This document shows, piece by piece, positions 18,458-27,542 of a stretch of 64,000 nucleotides of DNA. The position numbers were made by a program, and so were the translations under genes. Positions within the stretch are counted from its first letter, which is position 1; each line of letters opens with the position of its first letter. This stretch comes from Pseudomonas sp. MWU13-2105. Its GTDB lineage: Bacteria; Pseudomonadota; Gammaproteobacteria; Pseudomonadales; Pseudomonadaceae. The notes under the pieces were generated by a model. The model was not told the origin of the DNA. It was given only the letters and a program-made list of their open reading frames with translations, and ran no database searches. Location of the stretch: NCBI RefSeq assembly GCF_023242315.1, contig NZ_JALLIY010000008.1, positions 62,001 through 126,000 on the forward strand, given 5' to 3'.

Positions 18458-20268
18458 ACAGCCCCCACGGCAGTTTTCAAGGGCAATTCGAGGGTAAAGA
18501 CAGCGCCCTTTCCGGGGCCGTCGCTGTGGGCGGTCAAGTGCCCTTTCATTTCGATCGCGGCCAGGGCGCAGCTGTGCAGGCCGAAGCCATGGCCGTCCTT
18601 GCGGGTGGTGAAGCCATGGGCAAAGATGCGCGTCATGTTTTCCGGCAGGATGCCTTCGCCGGCGTCCTTGACGCTGATGCGCAAGGTGCTGTCCTCGATC
18701 GCCTGGACTTGCAGGGTGATTTCGCGTGGACGGTCGGAGAGGTTGGCCATGGCCTGCTTGGCGTTGCTGATCAGGTTGATCAGGATCAGCAGCAAACGGT
18801 GCTTGTCGGCCATCACCTGGGGCACCTCGTCGTATTCGCGAATCACCGTGACGTTGTGCCGGTTCAGGGCCCCGGAGTTCATGCGCAGGGCGTCTTCGAG
18901 CAAATCGCGGATGTGCACCGGCTCCTCCATGGCCGAGACGCCGGCATAGGATTGCTGGGTCGAGACGATGTCCTTGATATGGTCGACGCTCTTGCTCAAC
19001 TGGGTCAGTTCGTCGCTCATGCTCTGTTGTTCCGCGGCAATGGCCTCGACCAGTTGGTTGAGATACCCGGGCAACAGCTTGCCACGTTCGTCGCTGGTAA
19101 TGAACTCGCCGAGGTCATGCTTGTGTTCGTTGATCATCGTCACCGCCCTGGCCAGGCCCTGGGTCTTGCTGCCACGCAGCTTGCGCGCCACCAGCTCGGC
19201 GGAGATATTCACGCTGTTGAGCACATTGCCGACGTTGTGCAGCACGTTGGTGGCGATCTCGGCCATACCGGCCAGGCGCGCGCTTTCCATCAGTTCGCTC
19301 TGGGCATCGCGCAGTTCGCGGGTGCGTCGTTCCACCCGTTGTTCCAGGTGCGTGTTGGCCGCTTGCAGGGCCCGGTTGACCCGGTTGATCTCGGCGTAGC
19401 TGCGCACCAGGCGGGTAGCCAGGTACACCAGCAAGACCAGGAGCAGACCCGAGAAGATCAACAGGTACAAATGATGGCGCTGTTCGAGACGTTCGTTCTG
19501 TTGCTGGTCCTGGTTCAGTTGGTCGGTGATGGAGTCCAGGCTTTCGGAGAGCGGTACCGCATCGATCTCTTCAATCAGTGAGTTGACCCGGGGTTGCTCG
19601 CGCAGGATCAGGTTGACGTGGTTGAGCAGGATCTGCACCGGCTCCTTGAACGAGGGCGGCAGGCGTTGCGTGTCGGTCATCACCTGATTGAGCCCCAGTT
19701 CGATGCTATGGGCGCGTTCTTCAGTAGTGGTCTGGGCGAACTCCAGGGCACTGAGCAGCAGGTCGTAGATATCGTTGGAGGTGTCCTGGAGCATCAGTTT
19801 GTCCTGATCTTCCAGTGCGCTGAGCTGGTGCTGGATATCGTCTTCGGCGGTCGGCAGGAAGGCCAGGGAGTTGCGCAGTACCGCGTTGCGGGATTTGAAC
19901 TGTTCCACCAGTCGCGATTTTTCATCGAGCGTCTGGGCCAGGGTTTCCCGGCGGTCCTTCCAGGCGCCGGCGGCCTGATGGGTCTGGCCGGGTTCGATGG
20001 GCGTGAAGGTCTGCAGGAGCCGGCGCATTTCCTGCGGGGGCTTGACCAGCGGGTCGTAATTGCGCGTCACCGCGATCCTGGACTTGAGGATTTCGGTGTC
20101 CCACTCGGCATCCAGCTGCTTGACCCGATTGATCAGGTCGCGGGCGTGGGCATAGTCCAGGGTCACGTCGGAGGCGGCCATGAGATACAGAAATACCAGC
20201 ACCGAGGCGAGCAGGACGGCCAGGCGCGGCAGGAGGACCCGGTTGAGGACGCTGCTTGTGACCTTCAT
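18454..20268 (-). CDS. Membrane sensor kinase with helical periplasmic domain (HNVGN type)
   Basis: A 604-residue protein with membrane helices at about 11-31 and 266-286 flanking an all-alpha periplasmic region of some 230 residues (possibly the DAHL type), then a coiled coil and a kinase core. The H-box reads NVLHNVGNVLNSVN (His344): the usual HExxNP is replaced by HNVGN, as in one known kinase subfamily. The ATPase domain has NLISNAKQAM, DAGEGI and HGFGLHSCALAA. Its start overlaps the stop of the cytochrome c peroxidase gene by four bases, so signal input may be tied to that haem protein. No REC or output domain is present. Confidence 0.82.
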   Translation of the reverse strand: MKVTSSVLNRVLLPRLAVLLASVLVFLYLMAASDVTLDYAHARDLINRVKQLDAEWDTEILKSRIAVTRNYDPLVKPPQEMRRLLQTFTPIEPGQTHQAAGAWKDRRETLAQTLDEKSRLVEQFKSRNAVLRNSLAFLPTAEDDIQHQLSALEDQDKLMLQDTSNDIYDLLLSALEFAQTTTEERAHSIELGLNQVMTDTQRLPPSFKEPVQILLNHVNLILREQPRVNSLIEEIDAVPLSESLDSITDQLNQDQQQNERLEQRHHLYLLIFSGLLLVLLVYLATRLVRSYAEINRVNRALQAANTHLEQRVERRTRELRDAQSELMESARLAGMAEIATNVLHNVGNVLNSVNISAELVARKLRGSKTQGLARAVTMINEHKHDLGEFITSDERGKLLPGYLNQLVEAIAAEQQSMSDELTQLSKSVDHIKDIVSTQQSYAGVSAMEEPVHIRDLLEDALRMNSGALNRHNVTVIREYDEVPQVMADKHRLLLILINLISNAKQAMANLSDRPREITLQVQAIEDSTLRISVKDAGEGILPENMTRIFAHGFTTRKDGHGFGLHSCALAAIEMKGHLTAHSDGPGKGAVFTLELPLKTAVGAV

Positions 20269-21239
20269 AGTGGTTTGCCCCCCAGCTCGCCGGTCAGGGT
20301 CTTGAGAAACAGCACGATCAGGCGGATGTCCTCGGCGGAAGGGACACGTCCCAGTTGATAGGTGAACATGACATGGACGGCATCTTCCAGGGTCTTGGCC
20401 GAGGCATCGTGAAAGTACGGCGCGGTCAACGCGACATTGCGCAGGCTGGGAACCTTGAACACGTTGCGGTCCTCTTCGGCTCCCGTCGCCAGGTAGCGCC
20501 CGAGGTCGGCTTCGGTGGGGTTGCCGCGGGCCGCGAAGTAGTCGCCCATCACGCCGAATTTCTGGAACATGTTGCCGCCGACATTGACCCCTTGGTGGCA
20601 GGCGATGCAGCCGTAGTCCTTGAAGCGCTGGTAGCCGTATTTTTCGTCGAGGCTCAGGATATCGGTGTTGCCCTTGAGGTACTGGTCAAAGCGCGAGTTG
20701 GGCGTCAGCAGGCTGCGCTCGTAGCTGGCCAGGGCATTCTGCACGTTGGCGATGGTCACGCCATCGGTATAGGCCTCGCGGAAGGCCGCCTGGTAAGCCG
20801 GCGCCTGGTTGAGGGTGTCGATGACGTGGGGCCAGGAGTTACCCATTTCTGTCGGGCTTTTCACCACACCCTCGATCTGCGCCTCCAGGGTCTCGGCGCG
20901 ACCGTTCCAGAATTGCTTGAAGTTCAGCGCCGCGTTGAGCACGGTCGGCGTGTTGATCCCCAGGGTTTCACCGCGGAAACCGGTGGAGAAGGGCTTGTCG
21001 TCGGCCCCGCCTTGCTCCAGGTGATGGCAACTGGCGCAGGACGTGCTGTTGTTGATCGACAGTTGCTTTTCATTGAACAACTGGCGACCCAGTTCGACCT
21101 TGCGCGGATCCTGTTGCGGAGCATCCGGCAATGGCTTGAGCGGTTCGTCGAAGGGCGCGGCGACCAGGGGCGTGGCGAGGAGTATCCCGCAACAGGCGAG
21201 CGAGCTCGCCAGCAACGACAGCAGTGTGCGAGACGTCAT
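20265..21239 (-). CDS. Di-haem cytochrome c peroxidase
   Basis: A 324-residue secreted protein. Its signal peptide (about 1-27, ending in PLVAAPFDEP) precedes two haem-binding motifs, CASCHH and CIACHQ, and the MauG/CcpA-type flanks PTVLNAALNFKQFWNGRA, KSPTEMG and VPSLRNVALTAPYFHDA. The family reduces hydrogen peroxide in the periplasm with electrons from small cytochromes. ATG 21239 is chosen because AAGGA lies 7 bases upstream; ATG 21245 would sit against it. The gene lies between signalling genes and overlaps the downstream kinase start. A sensory or detoxifying role within the signalling operon is an inference. Confidence 0.88.
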   Translation of the reverse strand: MTSRTLLSLLASSLACCGILLATPLVAAPFDEPLKPLPDAPQQDPRKVELGRQLFNEKQLSINNSTSCASCHHLEQGGADDKPFSTGFRGETLGINTPTVLNAALNFKQFWNGRAETLEAQIEGVVKSPTEMGNSWPHVIDTLNQAPAYQAAFREAYTDGVTIANVQNALASYERSLLTPNSRFDQYLKGNTDILSLDEKYGYQRFKDYGCIACHQGVNVGGNMFQKFGVMGDYFAARGNPTEADLGRYLATGAEEDRNVFKVPSLRNVALTAPYFHDASAKTLEDAVHVMFTYQLGRVPSAEDIRLIVLFLKTLTGELGGKPL

Positions 21240-21273
21240 GAGCATGTCCTTGGCAAAAGAGGCGGGTTCGGGG

Positions 21274-23148
21274 TCAGTCCTGTGCCGGTCGTTCGAAGCG
21301 CTTGTTCTGCAGCAAGCGCAGGAAGGTCTCGGCTTCAACCGCCTTGCTGAAGTAATAACCCTGGCCTTCCTCGCAGTTGTGCGCCTTGAGAAAGCTCAAT
21401 TGATCGCGGGTCTCCACGCCTTCGGCGACGATGTTCAGATTCAGGCTCTTGCCCAGGCTGATGATCGCGCTGACCAGCGCGGCATCGTTGCTGTCACCAT
21501 TGAGATCACGCACGAACGACTGGTCGATCTTCAGTACATCGATGGGAAACCGTTGCAGGTAGCTGAGGCTCGAATAACCGGTGCCGAAGTCATCGATGGC
21601 CAGGCGGATGCCCAAGGCCTTGATGGCTTTCAGGGTGTCAATGGTGTGGTCGACATTCTGCATCAACACGCTTTCGGTGATTTCCAGCTCCAGCCGGGTC
21701 GGCTCCATGCCGGTTTCTTCCAGCACCTGACGGATGCCTTCGAGGAAGTCGCGCTGGCGGAAGTCCATTGCCGAGATGTTGAGCGACAGGATCAGCGGTT
21801 CGCCGATCTGATCCTGCCAGGCCCGGCCTTGCAGGCAGACCTGGCGCAACACCCAATGGCTCAACCGAATGATCAGCCCGCTGTCTTCGGCGACCGGGAT
21901 GAAGTCGGTGGGGTAGAGCAGGCCGCGTTCGGGATGCTGCCAGCGGATCAGCGCTTCGGCCCCGACCACCGTGCCGGTCCTGAGGTCCAGCTTGGGCTGG
22001 TAGTGCAGCACGAACTCGTCACGCTCCAGGGCCAGGCGTATACCGGACTCGATGGATTGCTGCTCGCGGGCCCGCAGGTTCAGGTCCTCAATGAAAAATC
22101 CGAAGCTGTTGGCGCCCTGTTCCTTGACGTTGCGCATGGCGGCTTCGGCTTTCTTGATCAGGACCAGCGGATCCTCGCCGTCGTCGGGGTAAAGGCTGAT
22201 ACCCAGGCTCGCGGTGACCCGCAGGTCATGCCCGGCGGTCTCATGGGGGGTATTGACGGCGGCGAGGATTTTCTCGGCGGTGCCACGGGTCTGTTGCGGA
22301 TGGCTGAATTCGGGCAGGACCACAACGAATTCGTCGGAGCGGTAACGAAACACCGAATCCGATTGACGCAAGGCCGCGACCAGGCAGTCGGCCACATGCT
22401 TGAGCATTTCATCGCCCGCTGGATAACCCAGGGCATTGTTGATGCGCTTGAAGCGATCCAGGCCGATGAACATCACCGCGACCTGTTCGTCGTGACGTTT
22501 GGCCAGGGCGATGGCCTGGCCCAGGCGGTCGCCGAGCAGGGTACTGTTGGGCAGTTCGGTGAGCACATCGAATTGCAGCAGCCGGGACACCTGCAACAGT
22601 TCCTGGACGCGCTCCTCGATGGTCCGTTCCAGACTGGCCATCCGCGAGGCGATATCCCGCGCCAGTTGCCACTTCCAGGTCAGGGCGCTGGCCATCTGGC
22701 GAATTTCCAGGGCGTCGAAGGGTTTTTTCAGGATCAGCATCTGGTCGCCGAAGGCGATGCGTTCGTCCATGGACTCCCAGGAGTAATCCGAGTAGGCGGT
22801 ACACAGGGCGATTTGCAGCTCCGGGTCGACCGCCCACAGTTGTTCGATGGTTTCCAGGCCATCCCAGCCCGGTGGCATGCGCATGTCGAGAAAGGCCATG
22901 GCATAGGGGTTTTCGGTGGCCAAGGCCAACTTCACCAGCTCCAGCGCCTCTTGGCCCTGGTAAGCCGAGTCGATCTCGAAGCTCAGGCGCTGTGGACGGG
23001 TGGTGCCGAACAGCAGGTGCTCGGTGGAGTCCAGGCTCAGTTCGTCCTCCTGTTCAGGGCCGAGGATCTTGCGAAAGTCCTGATGAATCGAAGCGGTGTC
23101 GTCGATGATCAGGATGCGCCGATTGGCGGCGCCGGCGGCACTCTTCAT
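21274..23148 (-). CDS. REC-degenerate GGDEF-EAL protein
   Basis: A 624-residue cytoplasmic response regulator. The receiver has Asp88 (LDMRMPPGWDG). The GGDEF domain signature is degraded to RSDEF (270-274), so it should not make c-di-GMP. The EAL domain keeps EAL at 398-400, NIS, ITES, DDFGTGYSS, LKIDQSF, AEGVET and QGYYFSK, so phosphodiesterase activity is likely. The net prediction is c-di-GMP breakdown controlled by receiver phosphorylation, with the dead GGDEF possibly sensing GTP. The start overlaps the previous gene's stop by four bases; the peroxidase gene follows 34 bases later. Confidence 0.88.
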   Translation of the reverse strand: MKSAAGAANRRILIIDDTASIHQDFRKILGPEQEDELSLDSTEHLLFGTTRPQRLSFEIDSAYQGQEALELVKLALATENPYAMAFLDMRMPPGWDGLETIEQLWAVDPELQIALCTAYSDYSWESMDERIAFGDQMLILKKPFDALEIRQMASALTWKWQLARDIASRMASLERTIEERVQELLQVSRLLQFDVLTELPNSTLLGDRLGQAIALAKRHDEQVAVMFIGLDRFKRINNALGYPAGDEMLKHVADCLVAALRQSDSVFRYRSDEFVVVLPEFSHPQQTRGTAEKILAAVNTPHETAGHDLRVTASLGISLYPDDGEDPLVLIKKAEAAMRNVKEQGANSFGFFIEDLNLRAREQQSIESGIRLALERDEFVLHYQPKLDLRTGTVVGAEALIRWQHPERGLLYPTDFIPVAEDSGLIIRLSHWVLRQVCLQGRAWQDQIGEPLILSLNISAMDFRQRDFLEGIRQVLEETGMEPTRLELEITESVLMQNVDHTIDTLKAIKALGIRLAIDDFGTGYSSLSYLQRFPIDVLKIDQSFVRDLNGDSNDAALVSAIISLGKSLNLNIVAEGVETRDQLSFLKAHNCEEGQGYYFSKAVEAETFLRLLQNKRFERPAQD

Positions 23149-25412
23149 AGGCGGTTCTCTGGTGTGGGGGTTGGGCGTGGGGCGATATGCCCGGCGTGCA
23201 GCAGTTCGCTGGCGTGATGGCTGTCGACCGCCTTGCTGAAGTAATAGCCCTGGGCGGCCATCGGCGAGCCGGTGGCCATCAACGAATGGCGTTGCTCCTG
23301 GGTTTCCACGCCTTCGGCGATGATGCCGATGCCCACTTCCCGGGCAAAGTTGATGATCGCCCGCAGGGTCGTGGCGCTTTCCACGTCCTGGGTCGCGTGG
23401 TCGATCAGCGACTGGGCCAGCTTCAGGTGGTTGACGCGGTAGGTCTTGAGGTAGTCGAAGGACGAGTAGTCGGTACCGAAATCGTCAATGGCGATCTTCA
23501 CCCCGAGTTCGCGCAGCCTGGGCAGTACGTCGTTCTGGGTCCATTTGGTCTGGGCCAGGGTCGCTTCGGTGACGTCGAACTGCAGGTCCGCGGGCGACAG
23601 TCCCCATTTGCCGGTGGTCTCGAGCACCTCACGTATCAGTTCACTGCCACTTTTGAGCTGGGCCAGCGACAGGTTGATGGCGATCACCGGCGGGGCCATG
23701 CCGTCTTTACGCCATTGATGCATCTGCCGGCAGGCCTGCTCCAGCACCCAGCGCCCGAGGGCGACGATGGTGCCGGTCTTTTCCGCGGCGGGGATGAACA
23801 TGTCGGCACCGAGCATGCCGCGTTCGGGGTGGTTCCAGCGCACCAGGGCCTCCATGCCGAGGATCTTGCCGCTGCCCAGGTCGACTTCCGGCAGGTAATA
23901 CAGTTCCAGTTCGTTCTGTTCGATGGCCTTTTTCAAGTCCTGGGTAATGGCGACCCGGTCGATGACTTCCTGGTTGATCTCCTCGGAATGGAAGTGGTAC
24001 TGGTTGCGCCCGCTGTCCTTGGAGCGATACAGCGCCATGTCGGCCTGGACCAGCATGCTGTCGGCGCTTTCGCTGTCGGCGGCATAGGTGCTGATGCCGA
24101 TGCTGGATGAAATCCGTACTTCGTTACCGTCCAGTTGGTAAGGCTCCACCAGCGCTTTAAGGATCTTGTTTGCCAGGGCGCCGGATTGCGTCGGGTCGAG
24201 CATTTCCGTCTGCAGCACGGCGAATTCGTCGCCGCCCAGGCGCGCCACCACATCGTTTTCCCGGGTGCAGTCCAGGAGGCGTCGGGAGACCTCTTGCAGC
24301 AGCAGGTCGCCCACCGGGTGCCCGAGTGTGTCGTTGATGCGCTTGAAGTGATCCAGGTCCAGGTAGAACACCGCGAACGGTGAGGCCCCACGCCGGGCGG
24401 CGGCGAAGCTCTGGTGCAGGCGCTCGATCAGGGTCGAGCGGTTGGCCAGTCCGGTGAGCCCGTCGGTGCGCGCGAGCAGGGCGATTTTCTCTTCGGCGAG
24501 CTTGTGTTCGGTGATGTCGATGATGATGCCTTCGACTTCCAGCAGGCGTCCTTCCGGGTCGCGGACCGGTACGTAGCGATTTTCCACCCAGCGCCACTGG
24601 CCATCACCGGTGCGCAGGCGAAACTCGATCGAGGCGCCTTCGGCATCCTTGTCCAGGACCTTGGCCATGGCTGCGTCGACCTTGGCCTGGTCGTCGGCGT
24701 GGATCAGCTCCGCGCCCCAGTCGGGCGAGGCCAGCAGGTCCTCGGCCACGTGTCCGAACTTGGTGATGTTGTGGGAGATGTACATCAGCGGGAACGACGG
24801 CTCGCCGCGCAGGCGATAGAGCAGGGTCGGGCTGTTCTGCACGATGATGTTGGCGTCGGACAACTCGCGGGTGCGCTCCTCGACGGCCTGTTCGAGCTGG
24901 TCCATCTTCAGTGCGGCGTCTTCAGTCATCTGCCATTTGACGGTCAGGGCGCTGGCCAGTTGGCGGATTTCGATGGCATCGAAGGGTTTCTTCAGGATCA
25001 GCAGGCGGTCACCCATCTCGACCCGCTCGTTCATTTCCTCGAGGGAGTAGTCGGAAAAGGCGGTGCACAGGGCGACTTGCAGCTTGGGGTCGACCTGCCA
25101 GAGCCGTTCGAGGGTTTGCAGGCCGTCCCAGCCCGGCGGCATGCGCATGTCGATAAAGGCCATGGCGTAGGGCCGGCCTTGCCCCAGGGCCTGTTCGACC
25201 TTGGCCAGGCCTTCCTGGCCCTGGAACGCGGAGTCGAGGTCGAACGACTCTGACCGAGGCTTGATGGTGTCGCCGAACAAGGCCTGTTCGGCGCTTTGCA
25301 AGTCGTCTTCAAGGTCTTCGGGGCAGAGGATCTTGCAGAAATCGGTGTGGATCGACGGTGTGTCGTCGATAATCAGGATACGGCGGTTGGTGCGAGCGGC
25401 CGGGTTGCTCAT
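23145..25412 (-). CDS. REC-PAS-GGDEF-EAL protein
   Basis: A 755-residue protein with a receiver (Asp88 in IDMRMPPGWDG), a PAS domain (about 188-305, ending in the PAC-type region with ITEHKLAEEK), an intact GGDEF (393-397, RLGGDEFAVL) and an EAL domain (521-523, MEALVRWNH). In the EAL part YQP is YLP, DDFGTGYSS is DDFGTDYSS and KIDxSF is KLAQSL; the catalytic Glu, Asn, Asp-Asp and Lys positions remain. Cyclase activity is therefore likely and phosphodiesterase activity weakened or altered. It is the first gene of the operon, and a 238-base gap separates it from the divergent HD-GYP regulator. Confidence 0.87.
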   Translation of the reverse strand: MSNPAARTNRRILIIDDTPSIHTDFCKILCPEDLEDDLQSAEQALFGDTIKPRSESFDLDSAFQGQEGLAKVEQALGQGRPYAMAFIDMRMPPGWDGLQTLERLWQVDPKLQVALCTAFSDYSLEEMNERVEMGDRLLILKKPFDAIEIRQLASALTVKWQMTEDAALKMDQLEQAVEERTRELSDANIIVQNSPTLLYRLRGEPSFPLMYISHNITKFGHVAEDLLASPDWGAELIHADDQAKVDAAMAKVLDKDAEGASIEFRLRTGDGQWRWVENRYVPVRDPEGRLLEVEGIIIDITEHKLAEEKIALLARTDGLTGLANRSTLIERLHQSFAAARRGASPFAVFYLDLDHFKRINDTLGHPVGDLLLQEVSRRLLDCTRENDVVARLGGDEFAVLQTEMLDPTQSGALANKILKALVEPYQLDGNEVRISSSIGISTYAADSESADSMLVQADMALYRSKDSGRNQYHFHSEEINQEVIDRVAITQDLKKAIEQNELELYYLPEVDLGSGKILGMEALVRWNHPERGMLGADMFIPAAEKTGTIVALGRWVLEQACRQMHQWRKDGMAPPVIAINLSLAQLKSGSELIREVLETTGKWGLSPADLQFDVTEATLAQTKWTQNDVLPRLRELGVKIAIDDFGTDYSSFDYLKTYRVNHLKLAQSLIDHATQDVESATTLRAIINFAREVGIGIIAEGVETQEQRHSLMATGSPMAAQGYYFSKAVDSHHASELLHAGHIAPRPTPTPENRL

Positions 25413-25650
25413 GAGAAAGCTCCGGTCATACTGGCAGCAAGATGTACCGAGCTCATGCGGAGTTCCTTTCCTGATAACCGCGCTTGCTGTGGCGCGCTAG
25501 ATTGCTTGCAGCATAGATCGGCTTGCGCTGATTTGCAGATAAACATAATGCCATTTGATGGTCGAACATCTACCCTTAGCGGAAAAGACAGGGACCGTCG
25601 GCTATTCCAAGGTTCCTGGGTCCAAGCCTGACGCAGACATGAGGTGCTCC

Positions 25651-27006
25651 ATGGATGAATCCACAGTTGATGTCGTGATCAAACCCCGTGTCCTGCTGGT
25701 CGACGATGAAGAGTCGATTCTCAACAGCCTGCGCCGCTTGTTGCGCAGCCAGGGTTATGAGCTGTTCCTGGCCGACAGTGGCGCTCGCGCCCTGGAGATC
25801 ATGGCCGAGCAGCCCATCGACCTGGTGATCAGTGATGCGCGTATGCCGAACATGGACGGTGCCAGCCTGCTGGCGCGGATTCATGAGCTGTATCCGGCCT
25901 GCCTGCGGATCCTGCTGACCGGTTACGCCGACCTGGACATGATCGCCAAGGCGATCAACGAAGGGCGGATCTACCGTTACCTGAGCAAACCCTGGAATGA
26001 TGAAGAGCTGTTGATGACCATCACCCAGGGCCTGGCCTTCCAGCATTCGGAACGTGAGCGCCAGCGCCTGCAGTTGTTGGTCCGCGAGCAGAACCGGCAG
26101 TTGCAGTCGCTCAACTCGACCCTGGAAAAGCGCGTGATCGCGCGCACCAGCGAAGTCCAGCAGACCGCCGACATGCTTGACCTGGCCTACGAGGAGCTCA
26201 AGCGCAGCTACGCGGTCACGGCCGAAGTGTTCTCGCGGATGGTCGAGTGGCGCCTGCCCAAGGACAAGCAGACCAACCGGGCGATCATCGATCTGGTCAA
26301 GGTCTACTGCAAGGCCCATGTCATGAACGAGGCCGCCAGTCGCGACCTGGCCATGGCCGCGGCCCTGCACAACATCGGCAAGATGAGCTGGACCGACAGC
26401 ATGATGGGCGCGCCGGCCGACTTGCTGCACCACACCGATCGCGAGCGCTATCGGGGTTATCCGAAGCAGAGCGAGTCGCTGTTGATGACGCTGGAGCCGA
26501 TGCAGGATGCGGCCCGGCTGATCCTGCATCACCAGGAACGCTGGGATGGCACGGGCTTTCCCGACCACCTCAGGGGCGAGGCGATTCCCCTCGGGTCGCG
26601 GGTGTTGAAGCTGGCGGTGGACTTTATCGAGTTGCAGCGCGGGCTGATTCTCGAGCGGCAGATGAACAGCGACGAGGCGCTGATCTTTATTCGCAAGTAC
26701 GCCGGCAAACTCTACGATCCGGGCCTGGTCGAGGACTTCGTCAAGGTTTGCGCCGACTACCTGAGCGATGTGACCCTGGGCGATCCTTCGGTCAAGGTCC
26801 TGAGCACCCGCGAGCTGGTGGCCGGGATGATCCTGGCGCGCAACCTCAATGCCGACAACGGCATGCTCCTGCTCAACGCCGGCAAGCTGCTCAGCGCGGC
26901 GCTGGTGGAGAAGCTGCTTGCCTTCGAGTCCATGGAAGGGGCCAGGTACAGTGTGTTCGTCAAGATTCCGGAAGAAGTCCAGGCGTTGCTGGAGCAGGCC
27001 GAGTAG
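25651..27006 (+). CDS. REC-HD-GYP response regulator with degenerate catalytic motifs
   Basis: A 451-residue protein: receiver with Asp62 (ISDARMPNMDG) and KPW, a coiled coil (about 130-185), then an HD-GYP domain. Key motifs deviate: HD is HN (240-241, LHNIGKM), HHE is HHQ (293-295) and GYP is GFP (302-304), although DGTG is kept. Loss of the metal-binding Asp suggests it is not an active c-di-GMP phosphodiesterase and may instead bind the nucleotide or scaffold partners. ATG 25651 has GAGG 6 bases upstream; the frame is open from 25555. It is divergent from the c-di-GMP operon. Confidence 0.85.
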   Translation: MDESTVDVVIKPRVLLVDDEESILNSLRRLLRSQGYELFLADSGARALEIMAEQPIDLVISDARMPNMDGASLLARIHELYPACLRILLTGYADLDMIAKAINEGRIYRYLSKPWNDEELLMTITQGLAFQHSERERQRLQLLVREQNRQLQSLNSTLEKRVIARTSEVQQTADMLDLAYEELKRSYAVTAEVFSRMVEWRLPKDKQTNRAIIDLVKVYCKAHVMNEAASRDLAMAAALHNIGKMSWTDSMMGAPADLLHHTDRERYRGYPKQSESLLMTLEPMQDAARLILHHQERWDGTGFPDHLRGEAIPLGSRVLKLAVDFIELQRGLILERQMNSDEALIFIRKYAGKLYDPGLVEDFVKVCADYLSDVTLGDPSVKVLSTRELVAGMILARNLNADNGMLLLNAGKLLSAALVEKLLAFESMEGARYSVFVKIPEEVQALLEQAE

Positions 27007-27094
27007 CCCGGAGTTTCCGCGGCTTTCGCATGATTGCACGGCCTGCGTCGCCCATGTGATCCTGCGGCCTTTTCCCTAGGCTGCGGTGACCCCC

Positions 27095-27511
27095 ATGACT
27101 TGCAAAACCATCCGAATTGCCGCTGCGCTGCTGATCGGCCCCGACCACCGTACCCTGTTGGTGCGCAAGCGTGGTACCGAGGCCTTTATGCAGCCGGGTG
27201 GCAAGATCGAAGCCCATGAGCAACCGGTGCAGGCCCTGGCCCGTGAACTGGAAGAGGAACTCGGGTTGCGCATCGATACGGCTGCCGCCACCTACCTTGG
27301 CCAGTTCGCGGCACCGGCGGCCAACGAACCGGGTTACCAGGTGGTCGCCGAGCTGTTCCGGGTGGATAGCGGCTCGGTGCTGGAGCCCGCCGCCGAGATC
27401 GAGGAGGTGGCCTGGATCGATCCGGCCGGCGATGGTGGTCTGTTGCTCGCGCCTTTGACGCGGGACCTGATCCTGCCGTTTCATCGTGCTTCGCTCGTCA
27501 GCGCCGGCTGA
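27095..27511 (+). CDS. Nudix hydrolase
   Basis: A 138-residue protein with a complete Nudix box: G-x5-E-x7-REL-x-EE-x-G-L within GGKIEAHEQPVQALA and the following RELEEELGL. Such enzymes cleave nucleoside diphosphates linked to another group. LLVRKRGTEAFMQPGG before the box resembles the small MutT-like sanitising or 'house-cleaning' members. ATG 27095 has GGTGA upstream; GTG 27086 is possible. The exact substrate is not predictable. It probably follows the HD-GYP gene in the same transcript, 88 bases downstream. Confidence 0.85.
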   Translation: MTCKTIRIAAALLIGPDHRTLLVRKRGTEAFMQPGGKIEAHEQPVQALARELEEELGLRIDTAAATYLGQFAAPAANEPGYQVVAELFRVDSGSVLEPAAEIEEVAWIDPAGDGGLLLAPLTRDLILPFHRASLVSAG

Positions 27512-27542
27512 TACCCGCCGAACAGATGAGGCCTGACGGCTG

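Noticed and set aside
21043-23217. 724-codon plus-strand open frame opposite the EAL gene
   Set aside because: It covers two real minus-strand genes; its translation is rich in Gly/Gln/His/Asp from reversed codons and shows no motif.
25489-25506. Sigma-54-like TGGCGCG...TTGC on the plus strand
   Set aside because: GG and GC are separated by 11 bases, not 10, which is not tolerated by sigma-54.
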